Shown here piece after piece: positions 44,465 through 56,757 of a DNA stretch of 64,000 nt. Source of the stretch: Albugo candida (lineage: Eukaryota > Oomycota > Peronosporomycetes > Albuginales); contig JBDOQK010000011.1 in the NCBI GenBank assembly GCA_040437565.1, positions 186,001 through 250,000 of the forward strand. Reading direction: 5' to 3'. The translations under genes and the position numbers were made by a program. The notes beneath the pieces are model-generated. The model worked only from the letters and a program-made list of their open reading frames with translations, had not been told where the DNA came from and did no database searches. Positions within the stretch are counted from its first letter, which is position 1. Every line of letters begins with the position of its first letter.

Positions 44465-45559
44465 TTATTTCGCGCAGGGAATTGTTTTGTGATGAAATAC
44501 CTCCAAAATACCGAGTCCCATGCGCAAAAATATATCCCGGACACCGGCCAAAAACATGTCCAAAATGGCGCATGCGAGTTCCAATTTCGTCGACAATGAA
44601 AACTAAATGCTCGTTTTTCAGTACACTGCTGCCGATAACGATGTGAAATAAGCCTACCAGTGTCGTAAACCATTCGATACCGTACATAGGAATGGAGAAT
44701 CCCTGTGAGACCAAATGCTGATGAATCTTGGGTAATCTCCTCATAAGCAACCGATCAAATTGTTGAAAGTAGTCGTCCAAGAAGCTGCATGTGGGGTGAT
44801 ACATCTTTAAAAAAAAGTTGAGACTTGGAACTGAATGATCGCCAAAAATCACGTACTCGTGCGAGATGTCGTTTGCGCAAAAGATAGTGAAAGAGTGCAT
44901 ACGCATCTGCTTCCTCAAGTCCTTCGACGAAAAACATCGCAACGATAAAGTTCATTCCTTGGCAATATCCGCCTTCTGTATAAGCAATTGCATTAAGCAC
45001 TCGAAAGAGAGCTTGCTGCCTTGTTTTCGTATTGTATGCTTCTAAGAGAACTTGTGGTGTAGATATCGATGCTAATGGTTCCGCTTGTGCGTTGGGATTC
45101 GGACACTCAAATATGCAAAATGTGCGAGTGACATCACGTCGGATAGTCGCAGAATGCGAGTATTCAGCTTCTGAAATCTAAAGAGAAATTCAGCTCAATT
45201 CGCACTCACAAAATGAGTAAAAATCGTACCAAATAATAAATTTCTCGATGACGGCGTATAAAATCTTGTGGGATTTCTTTCATTTGCATCCAACAGACTC
45301 CATGAGCCAGTGCTAAAATTGAGTTACGATCATCTCTTTGATCCTCAAAGTTGTAGTGCTTGACGACCTGACTCCAAAATATATTTCGCCTGCGTTTCAA
45401 ATTTGGCTCTGAATAACGCACTGAGGCTTCCGGAGAAAATGGTAAGGGACTGGATGAGGAAGAAGACGTCCACGAGAGCCATGTTGTGATTTTGTATCTT
45501 TGTTGATTGTCCTCATAGGGATGGACACATTTGTTGTCATGAATGAGTCGCATTCGCAA
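44465..45559 (-). CDS. TBC-domain Rab GTPase-activating protein (apparent homopolymer frame slip)
   Basis: Three exons: 45230-45559, 44658-45177 and 44465-44602. TBC landmarks are intact. They are the RRHREIYYL helix, the arginine finger in IRRDVTRTFCIF, the glutamine finger in YCQGMNFIVAMFF, DAYALFHYLL, MRRLPKIHQHLVSQGFSIPM with YGIEWFTTLF, and LDMFLAGVRDIFLRMGLGIL. Such proteins speed GTP hydrolysis by Rabs with a dual Arg/Gln finger. The frame shifts by one base at a run of eight T/A at about 44811-44818 (SKSQLFF to KMYHPTCSFL). A run of seven would restore a continuous TBC domain, so error in a homopolymer is likely. The intron before the last exon (GTAGGC ... CATTTAG) is required to recover the usual C terminus. 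Confidence 0.83.
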
Positions 45560-45810
45560 TTATCTCAGCCAATATAAGTCGAATATGGATCTTGGTGACC
45601 GGATCAGCAAGTCGTGATGATGAGTGTACGTCAAAATGGATTGGTGTTTGTGTATTTTTGGCCGCTTTTTGAGCTTCTAATTCCAGATGCGCGTAGAAAA
45701 TTGGCGATCTCTTCAGTTACGCTCTTGATGCAAATTACGTCCAATTGAATCAACACATGTGATAAATTCGATGATTGGATGAAATAAAGTTTGGTATCAT
45801 TAAACAAAGG

Positions 45811-48245
45811 ATGCGTGCTTCTCAATCTATCTCTAATGCGGAAGGCGCTGTAGACGTCACGATAGAAAATCCTAAAAACGAACTGACTGAGTCAAACGAT
45901 ACGGCTGCAGATAGACACGTTACAAACCCTCAAAAGGTTCCTTTGAAACCACAGACTGTACATATCGAAGTGTTGGGCGATGAAAAAGTTGGCAAAACTT
46001 CGTTGATCTGCTCGCTAGTGTCTCGTCACTTTAACGAAAGGGTCCCGCCAACACTTTTGAATGTGCAAATTCCAGCAGAAGAGAGCGATGAAGATGTAGT
46101 CATCTCCATCACCGATACATCGTGTACGCTTTTGCTTTTAACTAATTCGATCTCTTACTGCTATTGCGTTACCTAGCTACTAAACCAGTTATGCAACGTG
46201 TCACGGATGCTACAAGACGAAGTGACGCTATACTTCTCGTCTATGACCTTACGCGTTTAGAAACTTTCCATCGCGTTCAGCGTTGGCTTGATTTGATTGC
46301 CAAACAAAAACCAGTTGCGGTGGTGCTAGTTGCCAATAAAGCGGATCTTTTCGGCTCGATACAAAGAATTCATGGCTCATACGCCAATCAAATACGACAT
46401 ATCTACGATAAATACGAGGTCGATATCTAAAAACGGGATTTTTTACAAGTGAATGCTAATTAGCTTTGTAGTTTGTGGTCGCTACCGTCGAATGCTCCAC
46501 CAAGGTTTTTGCAGAAGTTGCCCGAGCATTCTACCTTGCACAGAAAGCTGTCCTTTATCCCAGAGAACCTCTTTACAACAGCAAAGAAATGGTGGGATGC
46601 TTACAATACTAGAATGCTAGGAACATTCACACCTGATCCGGACTTCTGCGTAGAAATTTCAACCAAAATGTGTCAGAGCTATCAAGCGGGTGTTTCGTTT
46701 GTATAATCGCGCAGGTAACGGAATCATGACCCGGGAGGAGCTTAATGACTACCAGCAAGACTGTTTTGGCGTCCGATTGCTGCCCGAAGAACTGGACACG
46801 TTGATGGAATATTTATCTACTACGATATCGTCCGGAGTGACACAAGATAGTCGTGGTTTGTATTTAGAAGGATTTCTTTATCTTTGGAAATTGTTTATTG
46901 AACGCAATCGACCAGAATCTTGCTGGCAAGTATTACGAAGCTTGGGATACTCGAACAATTTGATACTGGAGATTCCCGCTGATAGAATCTCTGTACCAGC
47001 ACACGAAGACAATCAAACCGCAAAGCTGAGTATTACAGCGACGGAATACTTGACTCGTTTATTTAGCCAATTTGATGTCGACAGAGATGGGTATCTGAGT
47101 GAGGATGAACTGGCGGATATTTTCTCAATCGTCGATGACCCACAACCGCCGTGGTTGTGTCAGCCAAATCAAAAGCTCTTATTTGAGACAACAATTGTGC
47201 ATGGGAAAAATGCCATTTCACTCAAAACATGGCTTGCATGCTGGCTTGCAGTCGCACAAGAGAATCCTCAGCAACTTCTCAGAATTTTATTCTATCTTGG
47301 GTATGATGATAAAGAGGCTCCTGCACTCGAATACGCAAAGCGATTTTCCAAGCATGATTCGCAAATAGTTAGATGCATTGTAGTTGGCGGTACACGATCC
47401 GATCGACTACGTTTTCTGCGACCACTTGTCGGCAAACAATTAACTTCTCTGCCTGTTGAGGAATCATCCAGCGAATCAAACTCCGCGGACGCAAATGCTT
47501 TAAAAATATCATTATCTGATGTCAAAAATGACACCTTGGCTGATATCGACACAACAGCGGTATTGCAAGCAGTCAACGAGATAGATACTGATCGAGATGG
47601 TAAAACGTTTCTCCTGGTGAGTCTTTAACCTTCGATTGGGTCGGCTATATCTTATCCGGTATTTTCTAGATAAGTGAAGCTAAAGAACAATTTGGCAGCA
47701 TGGCGTCTGACGAAATTGAAAAAAAAGCCGACATTATCTGTTTCCTGTACAATCCGACCACAAAAGATGCAGCAATACGGATTTCCGATATGGACATGAC
47801 GCTTGATTCCAGTATTGCACGGCAGTATATAATGATTCGCCCAGACAATGCGACAGATGACGAATGGCGTAGCAATATAATTCATATAGAGCACCCGTCA
47901 CAGAAGTATAGATGGCAGCCTTTTGATCCAGCTAATCCAGAAGACGCATACAAAAAACTAGTTCGAAACGCACAGCAAACGTACGTAATGCTCAGTATTC
48001 GAATGCTAACTTCAGAACGCTTACACGCAAATGTTTTTGAAAGGAGGCCTACATCGTCATCTTCATGGTCCCATCCTATTGTCTCATTGATTGCAGTGGG
48101 TGTGATCACAACGGTCGGATTCCTCATGTATAGACGTCCTGGCGTAGCGGAAATTTGGCTTGCAAAATTATCTCCTGCCATAACAGAGCTCCTTCTCCGG
48201 ACGCGCCTTTATCATCCGCCAGCAAAATTCGATAAAAATAACTAA
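45811..48245 (+). CDS. MIRO: Mitochondrial Rho GTPase Miro, with a degenerate second GTPase domain
   Basis: Starts at Met 45811 and has at least five exons. The first GTPase has an intact P-loop (VLGDEKVGKTSL) and LVANKADL. An exon at about 46450-46605 ends AFYLAQKAVLYPREPLYNSKE, a Miro hallmark. Two EF-hand units follow (RLYNRAGNGIMTREELNDYQ and FSQFDVDRDGYLSEDELADI). The second GTPase region begins CIVVGGTRSDRLRFLR, where the canonical GxxxxGKS is lost, so it probably cannot bind GTP. A membrane helix (PIVSLIAVGVITTVGFLMY) near the end anchors it in the outer mitochondrial membrane. About 40 further residues follow the helix, more than in animal Miro. Miro controls mitochondrial movement, inheritance and ER contacts. 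Confidence 0.87.
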
Positions 48246-49223
48246 GTGTCATTTGGCAATAGACGATATTTCTGCTAGGACGGAGTGCCAGCAGACAATC
48301 AGCTGGAAATTGTCGAACTAGTGAAAATAAATGATCCGTTAGTGGTCTCGCAGATAGTTTGGCCGTTAGGATGTGGTGTGTTTGCTGTAGTCTCATTTTT
48401 TCTGCTGATAAGCACAATGTCTGGAACAACAAGAGCTTGCATTTTCGCCAGATTTTTTGGGTAGCTCGGGTTTCCTCACTACCTTGTATGATCTTAATAG
48501 AGCCCCATGAGAATCCTAGAGGTTTCAGGGTCGAACTGTATTAACCAGTAAGGCGCACGAAGACTATGTAGTGGTATAGTACCGATTGTAGCACTGCGTA
48601 CTGCAGAACCGCTTTCTATATATTTGGATGTTCTCGTTTTGAATGGCAACTAGTATACATGCGAGCCGTGAGTATGCGCTGTTTGAGTAAAAATCTTAGT
48701 TGCTTTGCTGCTTAACGACGATTTAAAGCACTTGTTCGAAAAGCTCAGGAATGGAACGAGTCAAATTTCACTTAGATATACAAGTTGAATTGATATCAAG
48801 TCTGCTATCCGAAAAAAGTATACGTGATGGAGACTAGCGTGTCTATCAGCGGGGCACACAAGACTTGATAGCAAAATTAAAAATACTCGATTAGGCCCAA
48901 TTACATACTATGCTCAATGCTTCACGTGTCATCTCATAGAAGAAGCTACTCCTTACCTGACTCGATCAGCAGTACGCCACTGACTGCCCCTTGCACAATA
49001 CATTTTTAGTGCTTTGTAATCCTGATCACTATACAGAAGGTGAGCCGACACTGAATTTTAATCCAGCTGCGTTGATGTTTTAATAATGTTAAAAGCTCAC
49101 ATTAGACCTCAATCAATGCGGTTGAGGAAAACCGAGCATTTTTGTAATACTACCGCGCTTCGCAGTCTACGTCCAGTCGCTATCATTACAGACGAAATAA
49201 GTACGCAACATCTAATCAAGCTC
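48246..49223. other. Intergenic, about 980 bp, nothing recognised
   Basis: Between Miro and PTPMT1. AT-rich with short frames only; part is likely the PTPMT1 5' region, since a frame at 49086-49319 overlaps its first exon. No RNA gene or repeat was seen. Confidence 0.45.
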
Positions 49224-50042
49224 ATGGACAAATTACGCCGAAGAAAGAATTATAGTTTAGTAAGTCGCCCGTTTGTTGCTGATCAGTCGTGCAGAATAAT
49301 CTGCTGCATCAACACGTAGATATTCAACATCTCGCTTGGTTACAATCTCGTGCTTCACGATAGTATCAAACGTCCATGGTGGACACGTCTGGATGATTTT
49401 CTAATTCTCGGAGCGCTTCCTATCGTTGAAAAAAATCATCTTGAGCTTGTAAGCGGTATACTTATGCATGTTATCCCCTTCTGATTCGATTTGTAAGCTT
49501 TTACACGAGCAAAATGTGAAAGCAATCGTCACGCTGAATCAGCCTCATGAGCTTTTGCCCAATTTCTTTGGAACTCCAGTCTCGCCCGGTAATGCTACCT
49601 AGGCGCTTCTTCACCATGAGTCAGGTCATCATCCCCGTCATCTTGGATTCTATAGATGTCTGGGCATCAAGAGGTATTTTCCAATATATAGGAGCAACCG
49701 ACGATTTTTCCGCTCCAAGTCTCGACACCATCAAAAGGTGGCACTCAGCTTTAAAATCAGATCGATTTCAAATGACTCATTTTGTTGGACAGCTGCATCT
49801 CATTTATAGACACTCAGATTGCTCAGAAAAAGTCCGTTTACATTCACTGTAAAGCAGGTCGTGGCAGAAGTGCGCTTATAGCAATTGCTTTCCTGTTGCA
49901 GAATCATCACTGGGAATTGAAAGAAGCGATCGATTTTGTTACGAGCAAGCGTCAACACATAAAATTGCACGCAAAACAACTACTAAGGCTGGCTGAATTT
50001 GCTACGGTCGTTGTTTCACTAAATACAAAACGTTTGACGTAG
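49224..50042 (+). CDS. PTPMT1: PTPMT1-type phosphatidylglycerophosphate phosphatase
   Basis: Exons 49224 to about 49259, about 49320-49449, about 49497-49587, about 49654-49736 and about 49796-50042. The spliced frame reads RPWWTRLDDFLILGALPIVE, NVKAIVTLNQPHELLPNFFG, GIFQYIGATDDFSAPSLDTI, SCISFIDTQIAQKKSVYIHC and the active-site loop HCKAGRGRSALIAIAFLL. This CX5R motif and the preceding WWxRxDxxxxLGALP block identify PTPMT1, which dephosphorylates PGP to PG in cardiolipin synthesis in mitochondria. The start could lie further upstream, as the N-terminal exon is short and its targeting signal is not obvious. Confidence 0.87.
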
Positions 50043-50145
50043 CTTGTATAACTAATTCTTTTTGTAAGATGTCTCGCATTCTTATATGTACGTGTCGCTA
50101 TTATTGCGTCCACTTCGATACCAAACATAACCGATATCAATCTAC

Positions 50146-52077
50146 ATGCAGCAGCAAAATGCTGCCCCGATTGCGTCCAGAAACAGTTGGTCTTGCGCAC
50201 AATGCACATTCATAAATCCTGAATCAAAAACAAGCTGTAAAGTATGTACCAATGAAAACCGTCTCAGGAAGCGAAAAAAAACGTCACATGCAGCGATCAA
50301 CAGGACCGAAAGACCTGCTATAGAAACTAAACTTCCTACTCTGCTAGATGACGATTCACAAGCATCTTTTGAAATACCAACATATTCCTCATTGTCAGAA
50401 GATAGCGAGAATGAGTTTGAATGCTTAAAGAGAAGGACGAACGATTTGAAAACTGCAAGTATAAATGGCAGATCGCACAGTACATTATGGACCGACAAAT
50501 ACGCGCCAACTGCAATATCGCAAGTATGTGTCCAGAAGCGTAAATGCAATGAACTATATAAATGGATCGAAGAGAATACAAAAATCAACGCGAATTGCAC
50601 ACAGAAGAAGCGTTTACTAATTCTGAGTGGACCATCAGGCTGTGGAAAGTCAACTTTGGTACAGTGTATTGCTCGGACGCTTGCATTGAATGTGAGGAAA
50701 TGGAAAGAATCGCCAAATTTCAGAAAATATGGGAATTATACTTCATCAATGGCGTTATCTGCAGGCGTATCGACCACATCAATAGATGAGTTCACACGAT
50801 TCCTAACGCAAGCCACGACGCTGACAGCACTTCCACTGTATGAGAAAGGAAGATTTGGATTGAAAACAACTTTACAGAGAGGACAAATGACAGTAATTGA
50901 ATATTGGCCTCAATTTATGCGATCTAAATACGACGGCAGTGTCACGATCTCCTCCACATCGATAATCCAGACAACCTTGAATCAGATGATGAATGATGAA
51001 CGACTTAAGAATCCGATTATCTTGATTCATAGCAATGTACGCGATAGGAAACCGGATCTGAGTAAACTCAAAAGAGAATTCGGTGACGCTGTGGTATCCT
51101 CCAGTTGGACCAGTATAATGCATATCAACAGAGTTACTACAGGTACGATCTTTGGAAATGTATAAGAAGATAAGGCCTCAGCTTGTGTTTCAGTGCAACT
51201 GCGTAGAAAGCTGCAAGCTATAGCCAAAAGCGAAAATTTGTCGCTTAGCGTTATGACACTGGAAAGGATTATTGCGGAATGTAATGGCGACATGCGACAC
51301 GCGATCAATATGCTGCAGCTCCGTGCTGGAGGAAATTGTCTTGGAAACAAGACACAAATCGATGTTGGCACGATTTATCAGCGCGATCTATTTCACTCAG
51401 ATCTTCGCTTGGTAGGAAAATTACTGCATGGTAAGACGCTAGATGTCACGCAATCGTGTCTGAACGATATGGAGGATTTCCCGGAGCTCGAGGTAGCTAA
51501 TATGGTAGCCTTACTTCATCAAAATATCTCACCATATTACACCGCGATCGAAGAATTGAGCAGAGCAATGGATTTGCTCAGCTTCAGCCATATGATGGTT
51601 CGTTATCATCTGGTGTATTCTCACTCCGCTCGAAAGGTAGGCTTGTCTTCTATCACATTTTGGTGAATTCATCATTATTATACTCAACATAGTAATTTCT
51701 AGATCAGTCGAGAAGCACTAGTCTTATTCATTCTAACTCGGACTGTGCGACTTACTAATTTACATCCTTCCCAAGCAGCCTTTCGTTCCATCACCGGATG
51801 CAAGCACAACTCTGTTGCTCAACGAATACGACAAGAACGAGAAGCACTGAATACCAGAGATGTGCAAAGAGATACTTTGTTTGAGACGGACGGAAGAGAT
51901 GCAATTCAGTACGCTTGTGCAAGAAATATGTACATTAACGAAATCAAACCATTCGAGAATTTCATCTTTACAACACAAAATCGTACTTCAAATCATTCCT
52001 ACGAAAGATTGAACGAGGACGCTAATACTATTGACGCTGATGGTATTGATGTTATTGACGACGACGGATGGGAGTAG
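50146..52077 (+). CDS. RAD17: RAD17 checkpoint clamp loader with an N-terminal RanBP2-type zinc finger
   Basis: Three exons (50146-51142, 51194-51636, 51703-52077) give 604 codons in phase. Residues 15-34 form a RanBP2-type finger (W-S-C-AQ-C ... N ... C-KV-C; Cys17, 20, 31, 34). The AAA+ part starts LWTDKYAPTAISQVCVQKRK, with Walker A SGPSGCGKST at 161-170. Later blocks are NPIILIHSNV, AECNGDMRHAINMLQL, YQRDLFHSDLRLVGKLLHGK and LHPSQAAFRSITGC, which fit RAD17/Rad24. RAD17 with RFC2-5 loads the 9-1-1 clamp at damaged DNA. Human RAD17 has no such zinc finger. A further coding-like frame (52085-52219) follows directly after the stop codon and is unexplained. Confidence 0.85.
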
Positions 52078-52728
52078 CTCAGGTCTGACGGAATCTACAA
52101 GTGAAGTCGACATTATCGCCCGTGAGCTAACCAAAAAAATGCACTCATATCGGAAGACTCGACGTTTCTATTCTATCAGACACGAGTGGTTGCTAGATGA
52201 AACAGGTGCAACAAGATAAGGTCCGGAGAATTCTGCTTAATTGATAATGTAGCTTTCGGATGACTAATATCGATTCTCGCAAACAACAGGCCATTGGTAG
52301 GGTTACAATGTACTGCATGACTGGGCTCAAAATCTTCATTTGCTCATCTCGAGATTGAATTGCCGCTGCTATGAGATTGATCAGGTAGATCATGCCTCTT
52401 CTTTCCTTCTTGATGATCAAAAACGAATCCGGCTGCAGTTTTACTCTCTAATTGTTTGGGTAAGAGCTCGTTTGACTACTCCAATCACCGACATACCCAT
52501 GCTCTAATGGAACAAAGTGGATTCGCTACTTGATAAAATGAAAAAAGAGCTGTGAATTAGATCCAGTTAGTCCGTTATTCATCAGACAGCGCTGCTCAAA
52601 GCTGTCTTACTGTACGAAGTATCGCACTTTGTGTGACCTTATCGTCAGGGATAGTAGAATAGTATACATGACGCCTTAAGCTATTTTCGTATTGTGCTCA
52701 ATACGGTACACGTGAAAATTACTACTGA
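52078..52728. other. Intergenic, about 650 bp
   Basis: The first 140 bp hold an open, polar frame (TESTSEVDIIARELTKKMHS) directly downstream of RAD17, which may be part of an alternative 3' end. The rest is AT-rich without features. Confidence 0.4.
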
Positions 52729-54567
52729 ATGAGGCACGATCTGTGGGACCTCATACAGGGCGACTGCGATATCGATGCAATCAGATCAGCATCCAGCAGC
52801 GTTGTAATTGGCGAAGGGCTTCAGCTAGATGGATGGAATCCTGTGCATTATTTATGTGATAATTCCGTTATTCCGGGAAATGTACGAGAGAAAGCACTTG
52901 CGTTCTTCTTACAACAACAGCCTGTATTTTGTGGCCAAATTGATGAGGTGCGGTATGTCTAGTTGGCGTCATCATTCACATAATCGAACCGTACAATTGA
53001 CTTTAGAATGGATACACTCCTTTGCACATTCTGTGCCGAAATAAGAGTCGCACAAAGCTCTCTGATAGCCTCAATCTGCTTATTTCAACGTATAACGCAA
53101 ACATAAATGCAAAAACCACTGTAAACATGTAAAGCGATGTTTCGTTTGGTTATATCTGACGAATACTTGCAGGATGGTCAGAATATGACCCCGATTCACT
53201 TACTTTGTTCAAATTCAAGTGCCATGGACTCTGCTGCTCTGGAAACACTCTTGAAAGCACAAGCTGATATCTCTACGCGGGATCGAGTACGTAAAGTATG
53301 CGTATATGCATGAAAACCCAAACGTGAATGGATCATGAAGAATGGAAATAGCCCGCTACATCGCCTCGCAGAGAATGCCAATATAACAGATGATTGTGTC
53401 CAGATAATGTGCAAGTTCGGTGCGGATTGGAATGTCATCAATGAGGTAACCGGATCAAGTGGATGGTTTTGATGGCACACATTGATCAGTTGATGACAGT
53501 TTTCCATGAACGCTTTTCACTATCTTTGTCAAAACCAGCGCGTCTCATCCACAATGATAGAGATTGCATTCAAGCACAAAGCAAACCCGAATATCTTGAG
53601 TGATGTAGGATTACGAAGGTATCTACTTGCCACTACTAGGCGCTAATTTACTCTTGAAATAGATTGGAAGCACACCGCTACACTATCTGTGTCAAAATGG
53701 GAATCTCAATGTTTCATTGATGCAAGTTTTCTTGGCCAATAAATCCACAAATACAACAATTCGAAACTCGGTACAACTCGAAGCAAATACTTTTGTCACA
53801 CTTACAAATTATGTTACAGCTTGGCAAACTTGCGTTTGATGACATCTCTGGAGATAAAATCGAGTGCAAAAAATATGTGCGCGAACATTCCGCACCAAAC
53901 CTTGGATTCCATAACGCAACGTCTGCTTGTTTCCTGGGTGGTGAGGATCCCGGTGATCTTCCCACATCTTTACAGCACATCCTAATCAAATGGAATGAAA
54001 GCTTGCCACCTTTTGATATGGCTTTCTACACAGCCATATGCTGCGACCCAAAGTTCGATTCAGCGTATAAATCTCTACAAACTTTTTCTGTGCGGCTTCT
54101 GGATGAACCTAGTAATCAAAGCATGTTGGCAGCCTGGGAAGCCAAGTTGGCAAGTTGGCGAAAACAAATTCTCATTGCGTATGCTGCACTTGTACGTCCA
54201 AGCATATGGAGCCAAGAAGCATCCAGTCGTCGACGCAATGTTCCGGAAGATCTTCAGATGAAAAAAGCCGATATCGATTCGATTTGGAACAAGTATTCGA
54301 AATCTGGTCAGACTTCACAGCGCTTAAGCATGTTACAGCCTTTGTTATAAAATTGTGGAAAGGGATGTCTTCGCAAATGCGGTATAGTATCCTTTTACAC
54401 TCGCACGTTTTTACACGATAATGATGCTTCAATCTCAACATCAATTTCTCTATATCGCTGCGTTTTCGAATCGCGAACGTTTTCTACAATTCCTTCGAAA
54501 AAAAGGACTTGTACCAATCAGACGAGAACAAAAAGTGTTCGATGAAAGTCTACGCCGAGAAATGTAA
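52729..54567 (+). CDS. Ankyrin-repeat protein with about one repeat per exon
   Basis: A chain of short exons, each carrying one ankyrin-like unit with the same core: WNPVHYLCDNSVI (52835), MTPIHLLCSNSSA (53192), NSPLHRLAENANI (53345), MNAFHYLCQNQRV (53502) and STPLHYLCQNGNL (53661). They are separated by introns of about 50-100 bp. A longer exon (about 53793-54346) follows, helical and without a known motif (DMAFYTAICCDPKFDSAYKS). A last exon ends at 54567 (RFLQFLRKKGLVPIRREQKV). The Leu-Cys-x-Asn after the usual PLH is unusual but constant across units. No function is assigned; ankyrin repeats bind proteins. Exon borders are approximate, and the 3' exon could belong to a separate transcript. 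Confidence 0.62.
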
Positions 54568-54600
54568 AAGCGAAAATGCCTAGAACGAGTAGTTTCAAAA

Positions 54601-56166
54601 ATGCATAAAATGTCATACCGTACTCCTAGAATCGGCTGCAAGCTCAATACGTTCGCATATGGCACATGGTCAAGCGCTTCGCAGCCGAGAAAAATATACG
54701 ATGTCGCCATAATTGGAGCTGGGGTAATGGGATGCTCTGTTGCCTATCATCTTGCAATGACGGCACCCAAAATGTCAATCGCACTGATTGAGCGTGATCC
54801 TTCGGTACTTTGAATGTGTTTAAATGAACAAACAAACCAATTAAGCTCAACTGTTTTCTTTACACTGACTTGACTCCCATAGTACAAGCACTCTTCCGCA
54901 ATACTATCAGCAGGTGGGATCCGTCATCAATTCTCAGGAAAGCAGAATATACTGCTCAGCCAGTACGGCACCGAATTCTTACGCAAAGTTCCCAGCCTGA
55001 TGCGCGTTGACGGGGAAGATGCACCTGATGTACAATTCACGGAAAGCGGATACTTATTTATGGCAAGCAAGCAAGGTTCTCATATTTTGAGAAAAAATTA
55101 TCAAACGCAACGGTACGAATTTATATGCATGATACCGTGGCGTTGATACCTTGTACTTAGATCTGTTGGTGCCGATGTCGACTGGATGACACCAGAAAAT
55201 GTCAAGGCTCGGTACCCTTGGATGTCCCTTGACGGTATCGATGCTGCCACACTAGGTTTGAGTAATGAAGGATGGTTCGATCCATGGTCTTTCTTAACCT
55301 CCATGAAGAAGAAATGCGTTTCTCTTGGTGTCGATTTTGTACAAGGTGATGTAGACGATCTGGCAGTGCAAGGAGGTGACCGCGTACGTGAAGCCCACGT
55401 GAATCATACGGACTTGAATGGGAACAGTGCTGGTAAAAAATCCATTGTTGTGGCGAAGGATTTTGTCAATGCCGCTGGGGCATGGGCAGCCCGAATAATG
55501 GAAGCTTGTGGAGACCATGAGTATCCCGTGAAACCACGGTATGTCAAACCCTAGCACGTTGAGACACTGATGTCTTCTGCAGCAAGCGATCGGTGTTCGT
55601 CTTTCACTCACCCGCACAGGAAATATGGAAAGGTCCTACAGCTTCACCCATGGTAATTGATCCCAGTGGTGTCTACTTTCGGCGAGAAGGATCAGGTGGT
55701 CATTTTATTACTGGGGTTTCTCCCGACAAAACGATGGATCATGACGGAGAATCTAACGAAGAGCTTGGATCAACCGACGACGATTTATTCACGGAGATAG
55801 TATGGCCCACGATCGCCAGTAGAGTCCCACAATTTGAAACTATCAAGCTTGTCAATGCTTGGGCTGGCTGGTACGAGTACAACACGTTCGATCAGGTAAA
55901 GCATATCGCACTCTACAAAAATCTTTCGTGCACCTAAGGTCTCTATTTTCTTCTCCTAGAACGCTATCATTGGAAAACACCCGGATTTTGTGAATCTGTA
56001 CCTTATCAATGGATTTAGCGGGCACGGGCTTCAGCAATCTCCTGGTGCGGGTCGTGCGGTTGCCGAATTGCTCTGCTTTGGTGAGTACAAGAGCATCGAT
56101 GCTTCTTGTTTTGATTTCAATCGAATCCGCTCCAACAAACCGTTTTACGAGCTCAACGTTGTGTGA
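54601..56166 (+). CDS. FOXRED1: FAD-dependent oxidoreductase FOXRED1-like (complex I assembly)
   Basis: Five exons (54601-54804, 54883-55112, 55161-55538, 55583-55895, 55960-56166) give 443 codons in phase. The FAD-binding motif is [20 protein letters not shown], followed by [23 protein letters not shown], close to human FOXRED1 (SQASTGLSVGGIRQQFS). Further matches are [20 protein letters not shown] with [57 protein letters not shown] and [20 protein letters not shown]. It is a DAO-fold flavoprotein needed for assembly of mitochondrial complex I. The N terminus ([11 protein letters not shown] ... SSASQPRK) is basic and Ser-rich, consistent with mitochondrial import. Confidence 0.93.
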
Positions 56167-56757
56167 GATGCTCTTGTTGGTTGGCGTGCACCGTAGGAGT
56201 GAAGTTGGGGCTAATACAAAATAATGATGCATTGCTTTGTGCAAGATCCTTTGGCAAGATCCTTCGTCAAGTCGAAATTACCAAGGTAGAATTCGGCAAG
56301 ATTGTACACGCTACTCCTAATTGTAAGAAGACCACGTCTACATTACAAAGGACCTCCTACAAGAGCTCAGTGTCAAGAGTCTCGTTCTGAATATTTTTTA
56401 GTTGCTCTGATACAACCCTAGAGAAAAACATGCCTGTAAAACATATGCGCCACTTTTGAAGAGCTCAAACACCAGAAGAGGAAACGCGTCAATCCCTAGT
56501 CTTATTATCATCGTTATAAATTTTCGACGGCCAAAAGTCAGATTAGGATCTGGCGAGACGATGAAGAAGAAATGCATTGAATTAGTAGATTCATTCTAGA
56601 TGCAACATCCGAATGATCATTTCTATATAGCCAATGGGTTTGCCTCGAAAATGCAGAAAACCAAAGGAAGCGACTCAGTTCTATGCTGTTCAACTGCGTT
56701 CGACGTTCTGTTCTCTGTACAATCAAGCTCAGCATCCGGTAACACCAATTCCTCGCT
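56167..56757. other. Intergenic, about 590 bp
   Basis: Between the convergent ends of FOXRED1 and the sedolisin gene. Short frames on both strands show no family signal. Presumably the two 3' UTRs. Confidence 0.5.
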
